A DNA stretch of 64,000 nt from Pseudonocardia endophytica (GTDB taxonomy: Bacteria > Actinomycetota > Actinomycetes > Mycobacteriales > Pseudonocardiaceae): assembly GCF_004339565.1 (NCBI RefSeq), contig NZ_SMFZ01000002.1:558001-622000 (forward strand), read 5' to 3'. Each line of letters starts with the position of its first letter. The stretch's first letter is position 1. The notes below the pieces were generated by a model. It had not been told where the DNA came from and searched no databases. It saw only the letters and a list, made by a program, of their open reading frames with translations. The position numbers and the translations under genes are program-made. This document shows, piece after piece, positions 48,685 through 56,858 of this stretch.

Positions 48685-49572
48685 ATGTCGATCTTCCTCA
48701 ACGAGAACAGCAAGGTCATCGTCCAGGGCATCACCGGCGGTGAGGGCACCAAGCACGCCACCAAGATGCTCGCCTCCGGGACGAACATCGTCGGCGGCGT
48801 GAACGCCCGCAAGGCCGGCACCACGCACACGGTCGGCGACACCGACGTCACCGTGTACGGGACGGTCGAGGAGGCGATGAAGGAGACCGGCGCGGACGTG
48901 TCGGTCCTGTTCGTGCCGCCGAAGTTCGCCAAGGACGCCGTGATCGAGGCCGTCGACGCGCAGATCGGGCTCGCCGTCGTGATCACCGAGGGCATCCCGG
49001 TGCACGACAGTGCCTACTTCTGGGCGCACGCGTCGGCCAAGGGCAACAAGACCCGGATCATCGGCCCGAACTGCCCGGGCATCATCTCGCCCGGCAAGTC
49101 GAACGCCGGCATCATCCCGGCGAACATCGCGGGTCCCGGCAAGATCGGCCTGGTCTCCAAGTCCGGCACGTTGACCTACCAGATGATGTACGAGCTCCGG
49201 GAGATCGGTTTCTCCACGGCGATCGGCATCGGCGGCGACCCGGTCATCGGCACCACGCACATCGACGCGCTCGAGGCGTTCGAGGCGGACCCGGAGACCG
49301 AGGCCATCGTGATGATCGGCGAGATCGGCGGCGACGCCGAGGAGCGCGCGGCCGACTTCATCAAGGCCAACGTGACGAAGCCGGTCGCGGGCTATGTCGC
49401 GGGCTTCACGGCGCCGGAGGGCAAGACGATGGGCCACGCCGGCGCGATCGTCTCCGGCTCGGCCGGCACCGCCCAGGCCAAGAAGGAGGCCCTCGAGGCG
49501 GCGGGCGTCAAGGTCGGCAAGACGCCGTCCGAGACCGCGGCGCTGATGAAGGAGATCGTCGGCTCGAAGTAG
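48685..49572 (+). CDS. sucD: Succinyl-CoA ligase alpha subunit
   Basis: A 295-aa CoA-binding subunit. The Rossmann start IVQGITGGEGTKHATKML binds CoA; the phosphorylated His lies in MGHAGAIVSGSAGTAQAK; TRIIGPNCPGIISPG is the family block. Together with sucC it makes ATP from succinyl-CoA. Strong codon bias to C-ending codons suggests high expression. Confidence 0.98.
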   Translation: MSIFLNENSKVIVQGITGGEGTKHATKMLASGTNIVGGVNARKAGTTHTVGDTDVTVYGTVEEAMKETGADVSVLFVPPKFAKDAVIEAVDAQIGLAVVITEGIPVHDSAYFWAHASAKGNKTRIIGPNCPGIISPGKSNAGIIPANIAGPGKIGLVSKSGTLTYQMMYELREIGFSTAIGIGGDPVIGTTHIDALEAFEADPETEAIVMIGEIGGDAEERAADFIKANVTKPVAGYVAGFTAPEGKTMGHAGAIVSGSAGTAQAKKEALEAAGVKVGKTPSETAALMKEIVGSK

Positions 49573-49591
49573 CCGATCACGTTCACCCGTC

Positions 49592-49627
49592 CGCGCGGGC
49601 CCCGGGAACCCTCCTGGGGCCCGCGCG
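49592..49627 (+). terminator. sucCD terminator
   Basis: CGCGCGGGCCCC (49592-49603) pairs perfectly with GGGGCCCGCGCG (49616-49627), followed by TTGTCCT, 20 bp after sucD. Confidence 0.9.
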
Positions 49628-49753
49628 TTGTCCTGTCACCCGACCGAGCAGACCGCTGCGGCCGCGCTCCCTCGATGGGCTAGCGTGCGCGGGAGCGGAC
49701 CGTGTTGCCGACGCCGCGCCGCAAGGCCGTGGTGAGCAGGAGATGTTCTCGAG

Positions 49754-50920
49754 ATGACGACCAGCCAGCCGCCGGACCCCACCGGCCCCGGCGCGGCGCA
49801 GCCCGCCGCTGAGGGCGCCACCCCGGCCCCTGCTCCCTCCGCCGTCCGACCCGCCGTACTGGCCGGCGCGGTGCTGGGCCTGCTGACCTACCTGTGCGGG
49901 TTCTTCGGGGCGTTCGAGTTCTCGATCCCGATCATCCTGGTGCTGGCGGGCGGGCTGCTCGCGCTGATCGGCCTGCTGCCGACGGTCGGCCGGGTACTGG
50001 TGCCCGCCGCCCTGCTGTCCGCGATCGGGTTCTTCCTGCTCCTGCTGAGCGTGACCAGCACGTCGTCGATCGGTTCGTCAGGTGCCGTGCGCTGGATCGC
50101 GCTGGCGCTCGCCCTGTTCAGCGCCGCAGCGGTCGTCGCCGCACTGATGTTCGACGCGGGCGTGCTGACCGCACCCGCCCCCCGCCCGGCCCGTCAGCAG
50201 GCACCGCAGCAGGGCTGGAGCCCGTACGGCCAGCCCGGCCAGCCCGGCTACGGGGCCGCTCCCGGCCAGCCGCAGCAGCCCGGCATGTTCGACCCGAACC
50301 AGCCGGGGTACGGCGGCGGGCAGCAGCCCGGCTACGGCGCGCCGTACGGCGCCGGTTACGGCACGCCGGGGTACCAGGCGGGCTACGGGGCGCCCGGCTA
50401 CGGCCAGCCCGGATACGCCGCGCAGGGCTACGGGGCCGCTCCGGGATCTCCCGCTCCGCCCGCGTCCCCGTCGTCGACCGGCGGCTACGGCGCGGTCGGT
50501 GCGGGCGGCTACGGCGGTGCGCAGGGCTACGGCGCCCAGGGGTACGGCTCGCAGGGGTATGGCTCGCAGGGCCACCCGGGTTCGGCCGGTTACGGCGCCC
50601 CGGCGTACGGGGCCTCGGGGCAGCCGGGCACCTACGGCACGCCGTCCGGTACCGGCCCCCAGTCGGCCACCCCGGCCGCGGGCGCGCAGGGTTCCGGCGC
50701 GCAGCAGACGTACGGCTCGCCGGAGGGCGCCGCTCCCGGATCCGGGGCACAGGCTCCCGGCACGCCCGGGGCGCCGACGCTCGCGCCCGGTGGCGACAAG
50801 ACCCCGGAGGCGACCACTCCCGGCGTCCCGGCGACCGGCGGGGACACGCTCGCCGAGGGCGACGACGACCGCACCCACTCGTTCCGGCCGGGCGACGGTT
50901 CGTCCGGTTCCGGGTCCTGA
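49754..50920 (+). CDS. DUF5336 family membrane protein with Gly-Tyr-Gln-rich tail
   Basis: A 388-aa protein of the mycobacterial 34-kDa antigen (Rv0954) family. Four membrane helices fill residues about 35-135 (PAVLAGAVLGLLTYLCG, PIILVLAGGLLALIGLLP, LVPAALLSAIGFFLLLLSV, WIALALALFSAAAVVAALM). The remaining 240 residues are a low-complexity tail of GYGAP/GYGQP/QGYGS repeats, likely disordered and condensation-prone. Mycobacterial homologues associate with the division/growth apparatus. AGGAGA lies 11 nt before the ATG. Confidence 0.9.
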   Translation: MTTSQPPDPTGPGAAQPAAEGATPAPAPSAVRPAVLAGAVLGLLTYLCGFFGAFEFSIPIILVLAGGLLALIGLLPTVGRVLVPAALLSAIGFFLLLLSVTSTSSIGSSGAVRWIALALALFSAAAVVAALMFDAGVLTAPAPRPARQQAPQQGWSPYGQPGQPGYGAAPGQPQQPGMFDPNQPGYGGGQQPGYGAPYGAGYGTPGYQAGYGAPGYGQPGYAAQGYGAAPGSPAPPASPSSTGGYGAVGAGGYGGAQGYGAQGYGSQGYGSQGHPGSAGYGAPAYGASGQPGTYGTPSGTGPQSATPAAGAQGSGAQQTYGSPEGAAPGSGAQAPGTPGAPTLAPGGDKTPEATTPGVPATGGDTLAEGDDDRTHSFRPGDGSSGSGS

Positions 50921-50943
50921 GCAGAGCCCTCTCACCTGTTCGA

Positions 50944-50972
50944 CCGGGTCCCGCACGGCGTGGCGGGCCCGG
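50944..50972 (+). terminator. Hairpin after the DUF5336 gene
   Basis: CCGGG-T-CCCGC (50944-50954) pairs with GCGGGCCCGG (50963-50972), leaving a single-base bulge. Confidence 0.55.
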
Positions 50973-51002
50973 TGATCGGACCCGCGCTGCGACCCTGAAC
51001 GG

Positions 51003-52691
51003 GTGAGCAGCACGGCATCCGCCCCCACCGAGCGCCGCGGCGCCCGTCCGGGCGCGCGGACCCGGCGCACCGAGCGGCACCCCGAAGGCCTCGAGCGCCT
51101 GCGCATCCTGCTGGCGGGAGCCATGGGCGCGGTGCTGGTCGGGTACGCCCTGCTGGTCCCGGTCGCCGTGCTGCTGCTGATGTCCGGCGGGAGCGGCTCG
51201 TTCGACGGCGCGTTCGCGGTCGCCGTCCCGATGTGGCTGGCCGCGCACCAGATCCCGGTCGAGGTCGACGGCCGCGCGCTCGGCGTGCTGCCGTTGTTGC
51301 CGACGGCCGTCGTGGTGACCGTCGTGGCCGTCGCCGCGAACTGGTCGGTGCGACGGCTCGGTTGCCGGATCCGGCACGACGCGGGCCCGGTCGTCGCCTC
51401 GCAGGCCGGAGCCGCGGCCGCCGTGGCCGTGCTGGCGGGTGCCCTGCTGCCGGGTGACGTGTCGGTCACCACGCCGTGGGCGTCGATGGTCGGTGCGGGG
51501 CTGCTGGCCGGGCTCGCCGCCGGTGTGGGTGTGCTCCGGGCGTGCGGTCTGCCGCCGGAGTGGTCGCGGCGGCTGGACGGCTGGCCGCGCGCGGCGTCGT
51601 CCGGGGCCCGGATCGGCGCGGCCGGGTTGCTGCTGTCCGGGACGCTCGTGCTCCTGCTGGGTCTGGCCGTGCGGGCCGGTACCGTGGCCGGCTCGTTCGC
51701 CGGGCTCGCGCCGGGCGTCGGGGAGAGCCTCGGGGCGCTGCTGCTCGCCGTCGGCTACCTCCCGAACGCGCTGGTAGCGGGCACGGCCTGGTCGCTCGGG
51801 CCCGGGGTCGCGATCGGTGCCGCGCAGTACGGTCCGTTCGACGTCCAGGCCGGTCCGCTGCCGCCGTTCCCGCTGTTCGCAGCCGTGCCGACGGAGGCGG
51901 TCCCGCTGTGGGGAGCGCTGGTCCTGCTGCTGCCGGTGGGTGCGGGTGTGGCCGTGGGCCTCGTGTGCCGCCGCGCGCTCGGTGCGACGGCCCCGGTCCG
52001 TGACCGGGCCTCCGCCGCGGGCTCCGCGGCCGGTGCGACGGCCGTCGGTGCCGGGATCGTGGCCGCCGTCGCGGGCGGGTCGCTGGCCGGAGGGCCCTAC
52101 GACCCGGTGTCGCTGTCGCCGGTCGGTGTCCTCCTGGCGGCACTGGTGCTGCTGGGGATACCGGCGACGATCGCCGCCGTTGGAATCGACGAGCTGCTGG
52201 GTCGCCGTCCGCAGGCGACGCGCGGGTCCGCGGCCGAACGCGCGGCCGCGCGTCGCGAGGGGCGATCGCGCGACGATGCCCGTTCCACCGGTTCCGACCG
52301 CCGCACCGGCCCGGCCCGGCGCGAGCGGTCGACGCCGGAGCGCGGCACGTCCCGTGACCGGTCGCGCACGACGTCGGGTGACGAGACCGGGATACGTGAC
52401 GACCCGGCGGGCGAGGACCGCGAGGCCCCTGCCCGCGACCGCCCGTCGCGACCCTCCTCCGACGGACCGTCGCGCCCCCGGAAGCGGGATGCCGCGACCC
52501 CGAACGGTTCCTCCCCGGGTGGCACCGGCCGCGGACCGTCCAGCCGGACGGAACGCGAACCGGGACCGCGACCACGGACCGTCGGGGACCTGGTCGCGCA
52601 GAAGGACCGGGAGCACGCGGACGACCCTCCGGACCCGGCACCGGAGCAGACGGACACCGGACGTGACGAGGAGGACGACGCCGAGCGCTGA
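51003..52691 (+). CDS. DUF6350 family polytopic membrane protein
   Basis: A 562-aa protein with about eleven membrane helices from residue 35 to 400 (for example LLAGAMGAVLVGYALLVPVAVLLLM). The last 150 residues are a highly charged Arg/Asp/Ser/Pro cytosolic tail. It matches the Rv0955 slot between DUF5336 and purN and resembles that family in layout. GACCCT (50991-50996) ends 6 nt before GTG 51003. Transport or scaffold function is unknown. Confidence 0.85.
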   Translation: MSSTASAPTERRGARPGARTRRTERHPEGLERLRILLAGAMGAVLVGYALLVPVAVLLLMSGGSGSFDGAFAVAVPMWLAAHQIPVEVDGRALGVLPLLPTAVVVTVVAVAANWSVRRLGCRIRHDAGPVVASQAGAAAAVAVLAGALLPGDVSVTTPWASMVGAGLLAGLAAGVGVLRACGLPPEWSRRLDGWPRAASSGARIGAAGLLLSGTLVLLLGLAVRAGTVAGSFAGLAPGVGESLGALLLAVGYLPNALVAGTAWSLGPGVAIGAAQYGPFDVQAGPLPPFPLFAAVPTEAVPLWGALVLLLPVGAGVAVGLVCRRALGATAPVRDRASAAGSAAGATAVGAGIVAAVAGGSLAGGPYDPVSLSPVGVLLAALVLLGIPATIAAVGIDELLGRRPQATRGSAAERAAARREGRSRDDARSTGSDRRTGPARRERSTPERGTSRDRSRTTSGDETGIRDDPAGEDREAPARDRPSRPSSDGPSRPRKRDAATPNGSSPGGTGRGPSSRTEREPGPRPRTVGDLVAQKDREHADDPPDPAPEQTDTGRDEEDDAER

Positions 52692-52733
52692 GACGCGCGT
52701 CGCGGCCCCCCAGCCCGGCCCGGGGCGTCCGTC

Positions 52734-52739
52734 CTAGTC
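52734..52739 (+). promoter_or_regulatory. Candidate -10 of purNH
   Basis: TAGTCT lies 38 bp before the purN TTG, giving a leader of about 30 nt that includes the GAGGAG ribosome site. Confidence 0.45.
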
Positions 52740-52777
52740 TGGACGGGTACCCGCCTGCCCGGACCGAGGAGCCGTCG

Positions 52778-53407
52778 TTGCCCGCACACCGCTGCCGGCT
52801 CGTCGTGCTGCTCTCCGGTGACGGGTCGCTGTTCCAGGCGCTGCTCGACGCGTGCGCCGCGCCGGACATGCCGGCCGCCGTCGTCGCGGCCGGATCGGAC
52901 CGCGCGGGCGCGGGCGGGCTCGGCCGGGCCCGAGGGGCGGGCGTGCCGACGTTCGTCGAACGCACGGCCGACCATCCCGACCGCGTGGCGTGGGACGCCG
53001 CGCTGCTGGCGCGGGTCCGCGAGCACCGGCCGGACCTGGTGGTCGGGGCCGGATTCATGAAGCTCGTCTCGCCGGCGTTCCTCGACGGCATCGGGTGCTG
53101 GATGATCAACTCGCATCCGGCGCTGCTGCCGGCGTTCCCGGGGGCGCACGCGGTGCGCGACGCGCTCGCGGCCGGCGTCGACGTGACGGGCGCGACCGTG
53201 CACGTCGTGGACGCCGGCACCGACACCGGCCCGGTGCTGGACCAGGTGCCGGTCGAGGTCCGGGACGGCGACACCGAGGCGACCCTGCACGAACGGATCA
53301 AGGTGGCGGAACGACGCCTGCTGGTCGACGTCGTACGGCGGCTGGCAGGCGAGATCCACACGAGCCCGCGCGGCGGGCCGAGCGATGAGATGAGTGGACT
53401 TTCATGA
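52778..53407 (+). CDS. purN: Phosphoribosylglycinamide formyltransferase
   Basis: A 209-aa enzyme transferring formyl from 10-formyl-THF to GAR (purine step 3). The phosphate loop is VVLLSGDGSLFQALLDAC, where the family's GSNLQAL reads GSLFQAL. Catalytic Asn and His lie in WMINSHPALLPAFPG and Asp in HVVDAGTDTGPV. The TTG start has GAGGAG 6 nt upstream. Its stop overlaps the purH ATG (ATGA). Confidence 0.96.
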   Translation: MPAHRCRLVVLLSGDGSLFQALLDACAAPDMPAAVVAAGSDRAGAGGLGRARGAGVPTFVERTADHPDRVAWDAALLARVREHRPDLVVGAGFMKLVSPAFLDGIGCWMINSHPALLPAFPGAHAVRDALAAGVDVTGATVHVVDAGTDTGPVLDQVPVEVRDGDTEATLHERIKVAERRLLVDVVRRLAGEIHTSPRGGPSDEMSGLS

Positions 53408-54966
53408 GTGAGCGCAGGCCGGTCCGCAGGGCCCTGATCAGCGTGTACGACAAGGCGGGTCTGCTCGATCTGGCCACCGGGCTGCACGCGGCGGGCGTGG
53501 AGATCGTCTCCACCGGCTCGACCGCCCAGCGGATCGCGGACGCGGGCGTCCCGGTCACGGCCGTCGAGGACGTCACCGGCTTCCCGGAGTGCTTCGACGG
53601 CCGGGTGAAGACGCTGCACCCCCGGGTGCACGCCGGCCTGCTGGCGGACACGCGCAAGGAGGAGCACGTACAGCAGCTGGCCCAGCTGGAGATCGCGCCG
53701 TTCGACCTGCTGGTGTCCAACCTGTACCCGTTCACGCAGACGGTGGCGTCCGGCGCGGGCGTCGAGGAGTCCGTCGAGCAGATCGACATCGGCGGGCCGG
53801 CGATGGTGCGGGCGTCGGCGAAGAACCACGAGAGCGTGGCCGTCGTCGTCGACCCGTCGCGCTACGAGTGGGTGCTCGAGCAGGTCGCCGCGGGCGGGTT
53901 CGTCCTGGCCGACCGGCAGCGCCTGGCCGCGGAGGCGTTCCGGCACACCGCGTCCTACGACGTGGCGGTCGCGTCCTGGATGGGCAGCGTGCTCGCGCCG
54001 GAGACCGACGGCGGCCCGTTCCCGGCGTGGGTCGGCGCCACCTGGGACCGGGAGCGCACCCTGCGCTACGGCGAGAACCCGCACCAGGCCGCCGCGCTCT
54101 ACACCGCGTCGGCGGGCGGTGGGCTGGCCGGCGCGGAGCAGCTGCACGGCAAGGAGATGTCCTACAACAACTACGTCGACTCGGACGCCGCGTGGCGGGC
54201 CGCGCACGACCACGGCGACGCCCCGACCGTCACGGTGATCAAGCACGCGAACCCGTGCGGGATCGCGGTCGGCGCGGACGTCGCCGAGGCGCACCGCAAG
54301 GCACACGCGACGGACCCGACCAGCGCGTTCGGTGGCGTGATCGCCGTGAACGCCGAGGTCAGCGTCGAGATGGCCCGGCAGGTCGCGGAGATCTTCACCG
54401 AGGTCGTGGTCGCGCCGTCCTATGCGGACGGTGCGCTGGAGGTGTTGCGGGGCAAGAAGAACATCCGGCTGCTGCGCATCCCGGGCGGCTACGTCCGCGC
54501 CGGTGCGGAGATGCGGCCGATCTCCGGTGGGCTGCTGCTCCAGCAGCGCGACCTGGTCAACGCCGACGGCGACGACCCGTCGTCGTGGAAGCTCGTGACC
54601 GGCGACCCGGTCTCCGACGAGACGCTGGCCGACCTGGCGTTCGCGTGGCGCGCCTGCCGCGCGGTGAAGTCGAACGCGATCCTGCTGGCGCACTCCCGTG
54701 CGGCCGTCGGGGTCGGGATGGGCCAGGTCAACCGCGTGGACGCGGCGAAGCTGGCGGTGGAGCGGGCCGGGGACCGCGCGCGGGGGTCGGTCGCGGCGTC
54801 GGACGCGTTCTTCCCGTTCGACGACGGTCTGCGCGTCCTGCTCGACGCGGGCGTCGCCGCCGTCGTGCAGCCCGGCGGATCGGTGCGCGACGAGCTGTCG
54901 ATCGCCGCGGCCGCCGAGGCGGGCGTCCCGATGTACCTCACCGGCACCCGCCACTTCGCGCACTGA
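53404..54966 (+). CDS. purH: Bifunctional AICAR transformylase / IMP cyclohydrolase
   Basis: A 520-aa enzyme for the last two steps to IMP. The N-terminal MGS-like cyclohydrolase domain has ISVYDKAGLLDLATGL, STGSTAQRIADAGVPV and GRVKTLHPRVHAGLL. The C-terminal AICAR transformylase has RYGENPHQAAAL, the KHANPCGIAVG catalytic block and GGSVRDELSIAAA. Translational coupling with purN through ATGA. Its stop directly abuts the stop of the leftward gene at 54967, with no terminator between. Confidence 0.98.
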   Translation: MSERRPVRRALISVYDKAGLLDLATGLHAAGVEIVSTGSTAQRIADAGVPVTAVEDVTGFPECFDGRVKTLHPRVHAGLLADTRKEEHVQQLAQLEIAPFDLLVSNLYPFTQTVASGAGVEESVEQIDIGGPAMVRASAKNHESVAVVVDPSRYEWVLEQVAAGGFVLADRQRLAAEAFRHTASYDVAVASWMGSVLAPETDGGPFPAWVGATWDRERTLRYGENPHQAAALYTASAGGGLAGAEQLHGKEMSYNNYVDSDAAWRAAHDHGDAPTVTVIKHANPCGIAVGADVAEAHRKAHATDPTSAFGGVIAVNAEVSVEMARQVAEIFTEVVVAPSYADGALEVLRGKKNIRLLRIPGGYVRAGAEMRPISGGLLLQQRDLVNADGDDPSSWKLVTGDPVSDETLADLAFAWRACRAVKSNAILLAHSRAAVGVGMGQVNRVDAAKLAVERAGDRARGSVAASDAFFPFDDGLRVLLDAGVAAVVQPGGSVRDELSIAAAAEAGVPMYLTGTRHFAH

Positions 54967-55368
54967 CTATCCGGCCCCGCGCGCCACGTCGTTGGCGTGC
55001 AGGACCCGGTACGCCTCGGCGGCGCCCCGGACCACGTCCGTCCACCGTGGATGGGCGAGGTACTCGGCGTCGCCGACGTCGCCGAGCTCGTCGATCAGGG
55101 ATTCGAATACCGCTCCGAGTGCTCGTAGCGTGTCCACCTCGTCCGGGTAGATCAATGCACCGATGGCGGGTTCGGGATCCGGGAGCACCACCATGTCGTC
55201 GAACAGGATATGGACTCGGTAGTCGAGCTCGTCGTACTTGATACCCGGCGGGAACTCGTGGCGGATCCAGACCCGCTCCTGGTACTCGGGATCCGCCAGC
55301 ACGCGAAGCGCATCGACGACCGCGGCGCGGAAGTCCCCGTATCTGATCGTTTCTACGGGTGATTCCAT
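54967..55368 (-). CDS. Putative immunity protein (SCO4402-like)
   Basis: A 133-aa acidic soluble protein: RAAVVDALRVLADPEYQERV, HILFDDMVVLPDPEPAIGALI, then DAEYLAHPRWTDVVRGAAEA. The layout resembles SCO4402-type proteins. It overlaps the 3' end of the toxin gene by 16 bp and has GGAGG (inside the toxin gene) 10 nt before ATG 55368. Position, size and acidity fit an immunity protein that neutralises the basic toxin tip. The function is inferred. Confidence 0.7.
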   Translation of the reverse strand: MESPVETIRYGDFRAAVVDALRVLADPEYQERVWIRHEFPPGIKYDELDYRVHILFDDMVVLPDPEPAIGALIYPDEVDTLRALGAVFESLIDELGDVGDAEYLAHPRWTDVVRGAAEAYRVLHANDVARGAG

Positions 55369-56210
55369 GATCGCCAGGTCCTCCATTCGCTCAGCGGGAT
55401 GTGGGCGTCCTCGGGGAACTTGTCGATCGCGCCCGGGATCGGTCGCCCGTCCCTGCCGATGATCTTCCCACCATCGCGCACGATGACATGGTCCTGTTGC
55501 TGGGTGGGCTGTGAGTTGTCCGGGTTCCCCTGGTCGATGCGGACCCCTGCGGCGGAGGGATGAACGGGGTCGAGCCACCGGTGACCGACGCCCTTCTGGT
55601 TGTCGCGCCCCTCGCCCCACTCGTCCGGGATCTTCTCGCGGACGGCCGGGTCGTCCCAGGGCAGTGCGGGCTCGTCGCCCGGCCCGATCACGTCCGCAGC
55701 GGCCTGCAGGACGTCCTCGCCGACGCGCGCCGCCGTGTCGACCGCCTCTCCCGTCAGCCGGGCGAGCTGCTCCGGCCAGCTCCGGCCGTCGGGCGCCTGC
55801 CCCGTGGCCTCCTCGACGACGCGGGCCGCCGCGTCCCCCGCCTGCTCGAGCTGGTCGAGGACGCGCCGCACCAGATCCTCGGCCTCCTCGGCCGCGGCCC
55901 CGGTCCCGTCGGCCATGAGGCGACCGGCGTCCGCGAGCCGGTCCTGCGCCCACTGCAGCACGGCCCGGTACCGCTCGAGCGCCTGCGCGGCCCGGTGGAA
56001 GCCGTCGCCCGCCTCCTGCCAGCGACCGGGCTCCTTCGCGATGGCGGAACGGAACAGGTCGGCCGTCCGTCCCTCCCACCCGTCGGTGGGGTCGACCCGC
56101 GAGAGCGCGATCCCGGTCTCGTGCAGCGCGTCGCCGTAGGACGCCATCGCGGCCGCCGCCCGGCCGACCGCGACGGGATCGCCGGGCACGGTGGACTGCG
56201 GCGCCGTCAT
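55353..56210 (-). CDS. T7SS-secreted polymorphic toxin
   Basis: A 285-aa protein in three parts. Residues 1-100 are a T7SS-type secretion domain (GDPVAVGRAAAAMASYGDAL; W45-E-G47; ALERYRAVLQWAQDRLADA). Residues 100-195 are helical linker. Residues about 205-285 form a compact C-terminal domain with GVRIDQGNP, QQQDHVIVRDGGKIIGRDG and HIPLSEWRTWRSWNHP. Conserved Arg, His and polar residues around a beta-hairpin suggest a BECR-type RNase toxin tip (inferred). It is coupled by ATGA to the upstream WXG100-like gene and overlaps the immunity gene. Confidence 0.78.
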   Translation of the reverse strand: MTAPQSTVPGDPVAVGRAAAAMASYGDALHETGIALSRVDPTDGWEGRTADLFRSAIAKEPGRWQEAGDGFHRAAQALERYRAVLQWAQDRLADAGRLMADGTGAAAEEAEDLVRRVLDQLEQAGDAAARVVEEATGQAPDGRSWPEQLARLTGEAVDTAARVGEDVLQAAADVIGPGDEPALPWDDPAVREKIPDEWGEGRDNQKGVGHRWLDPVHPSAAGVRIDQGNPDNSQPTQQQDHVIVRDGGKIIGRDGRPIPGAIDKFPEDAHIPLSEWRTWRSWNHP

Positions 56211-56509
56211 GTGCGCGGCTCCGGATCGTGCGCCCGCACGACCAGGCCGGCGACGTCCTGCTCGCCCCGCCGGTAGGCCTCTGCGCAGTCGGCGAGCCGG
56301 GTGGCGATCTCCCGCGCGTCACCGGTCAGGTCGGCGACACCCGCGGCCCAACGGTCGTGGAAGCCGGTGATCCCGGCGGCCAGGCGGGCGTGCCCGACGA
56401 CCTCCGCCCCGCCGTCGACGACGGGGGTGCCGACCGAGCGGACGGCGTCCAGGATCTGGTCCGCGATCCGGGTGAGCGCGGTGACGTCCACGTGGAACCC
56501 GTCGTCCAT
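56207..56509 (-). CDS. WXG100-like partner protein
   Basis: A 100-aa helical hairpin protein (VDVTALTRIADQILDAVRSVG, then RWAAGVADLTGDAREIATRLADCAEAYRRGEQDV). A W-x-x-G turn replaces the strict WXG. Such partners dimerise with or chaperone T7SS toxins. ATG 56509 has GGGAGGG upstream. First gene of the three-gene leftward cassette. Confidence 0.75.
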   Translation of the reverse strand: MDDGFHVDVTALTRIADQILDAVRSVGTPVVDGGAEVVGHARLAAGITGFHDRWAAGVADLTGDAREIATRLADCAEAYRRGEQDVAGLVVRAHDPEPRT

Positions 56510-56544
56510 CGCGACCCTCCCCGGCACAGCCGTCGCCACCGGAC

Positions 56545-56569
56545 ACCGTAGGGACCGGGCGCAGCGCCC
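56545..56569 (-). promoter_or_regulatory. Promoter and palindrome of the toxin cassette
   Basis: TACGGT on the minus strand (56545-56550) is a -10 that would give a leader of about 28 nt. GGGCGC-A-GCGCCC (56557-56569) is a 13-bp palindrome just upstream of it. The rest of the 56510-56858 gap shows no gene. Confidence 0.45.
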
Positions 56570-56845
56570 GAGGCCGTTCGGCGAATCTCGTCCGGGTCCG
56601 TCACGGGCGGTCCCGCGCGGAACCTGTTCCCGCGCGCTCCAGGACGGGCGCGGGAACCCCGTCGGCGCGCGCCGGACGGTCGCGGCGCCGGGGCCGGGTG
56701 GGTTCCTGAGAGTCGGCTCGTCCGGTCGGAGGGACGACACCTCCGTTCGGAGCACCTGCACGTCCCGCTCGCCGCCCGGTCGGGCCGATCACCGTACGTC
56801 GGTCCGGGGTTGCTCAGGTTCGACGTGTGACGTGCCGTGTCGGCC

Positions 56846-56851
56846 TACCGT
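56846..56851 (+). promoter_or_regulatory. -10 box of the leaderless repeat-tail membrane gene
   Basis: TACCGT ends 7 nt before ATG 56859. Confidence 0.6.
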
Positions 56852-56858
56852 CGTCTCG

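Noticed and set aside
51466..54963. 1165-codon open frame on the minus strand across DUF6350, purN and purH
   Set aside because: It is antisense to three well-identified genes. The protein is a mixture of Arg/Pro/Gly/His runs with no domain, as expected for frames opposite GC-rich genes.
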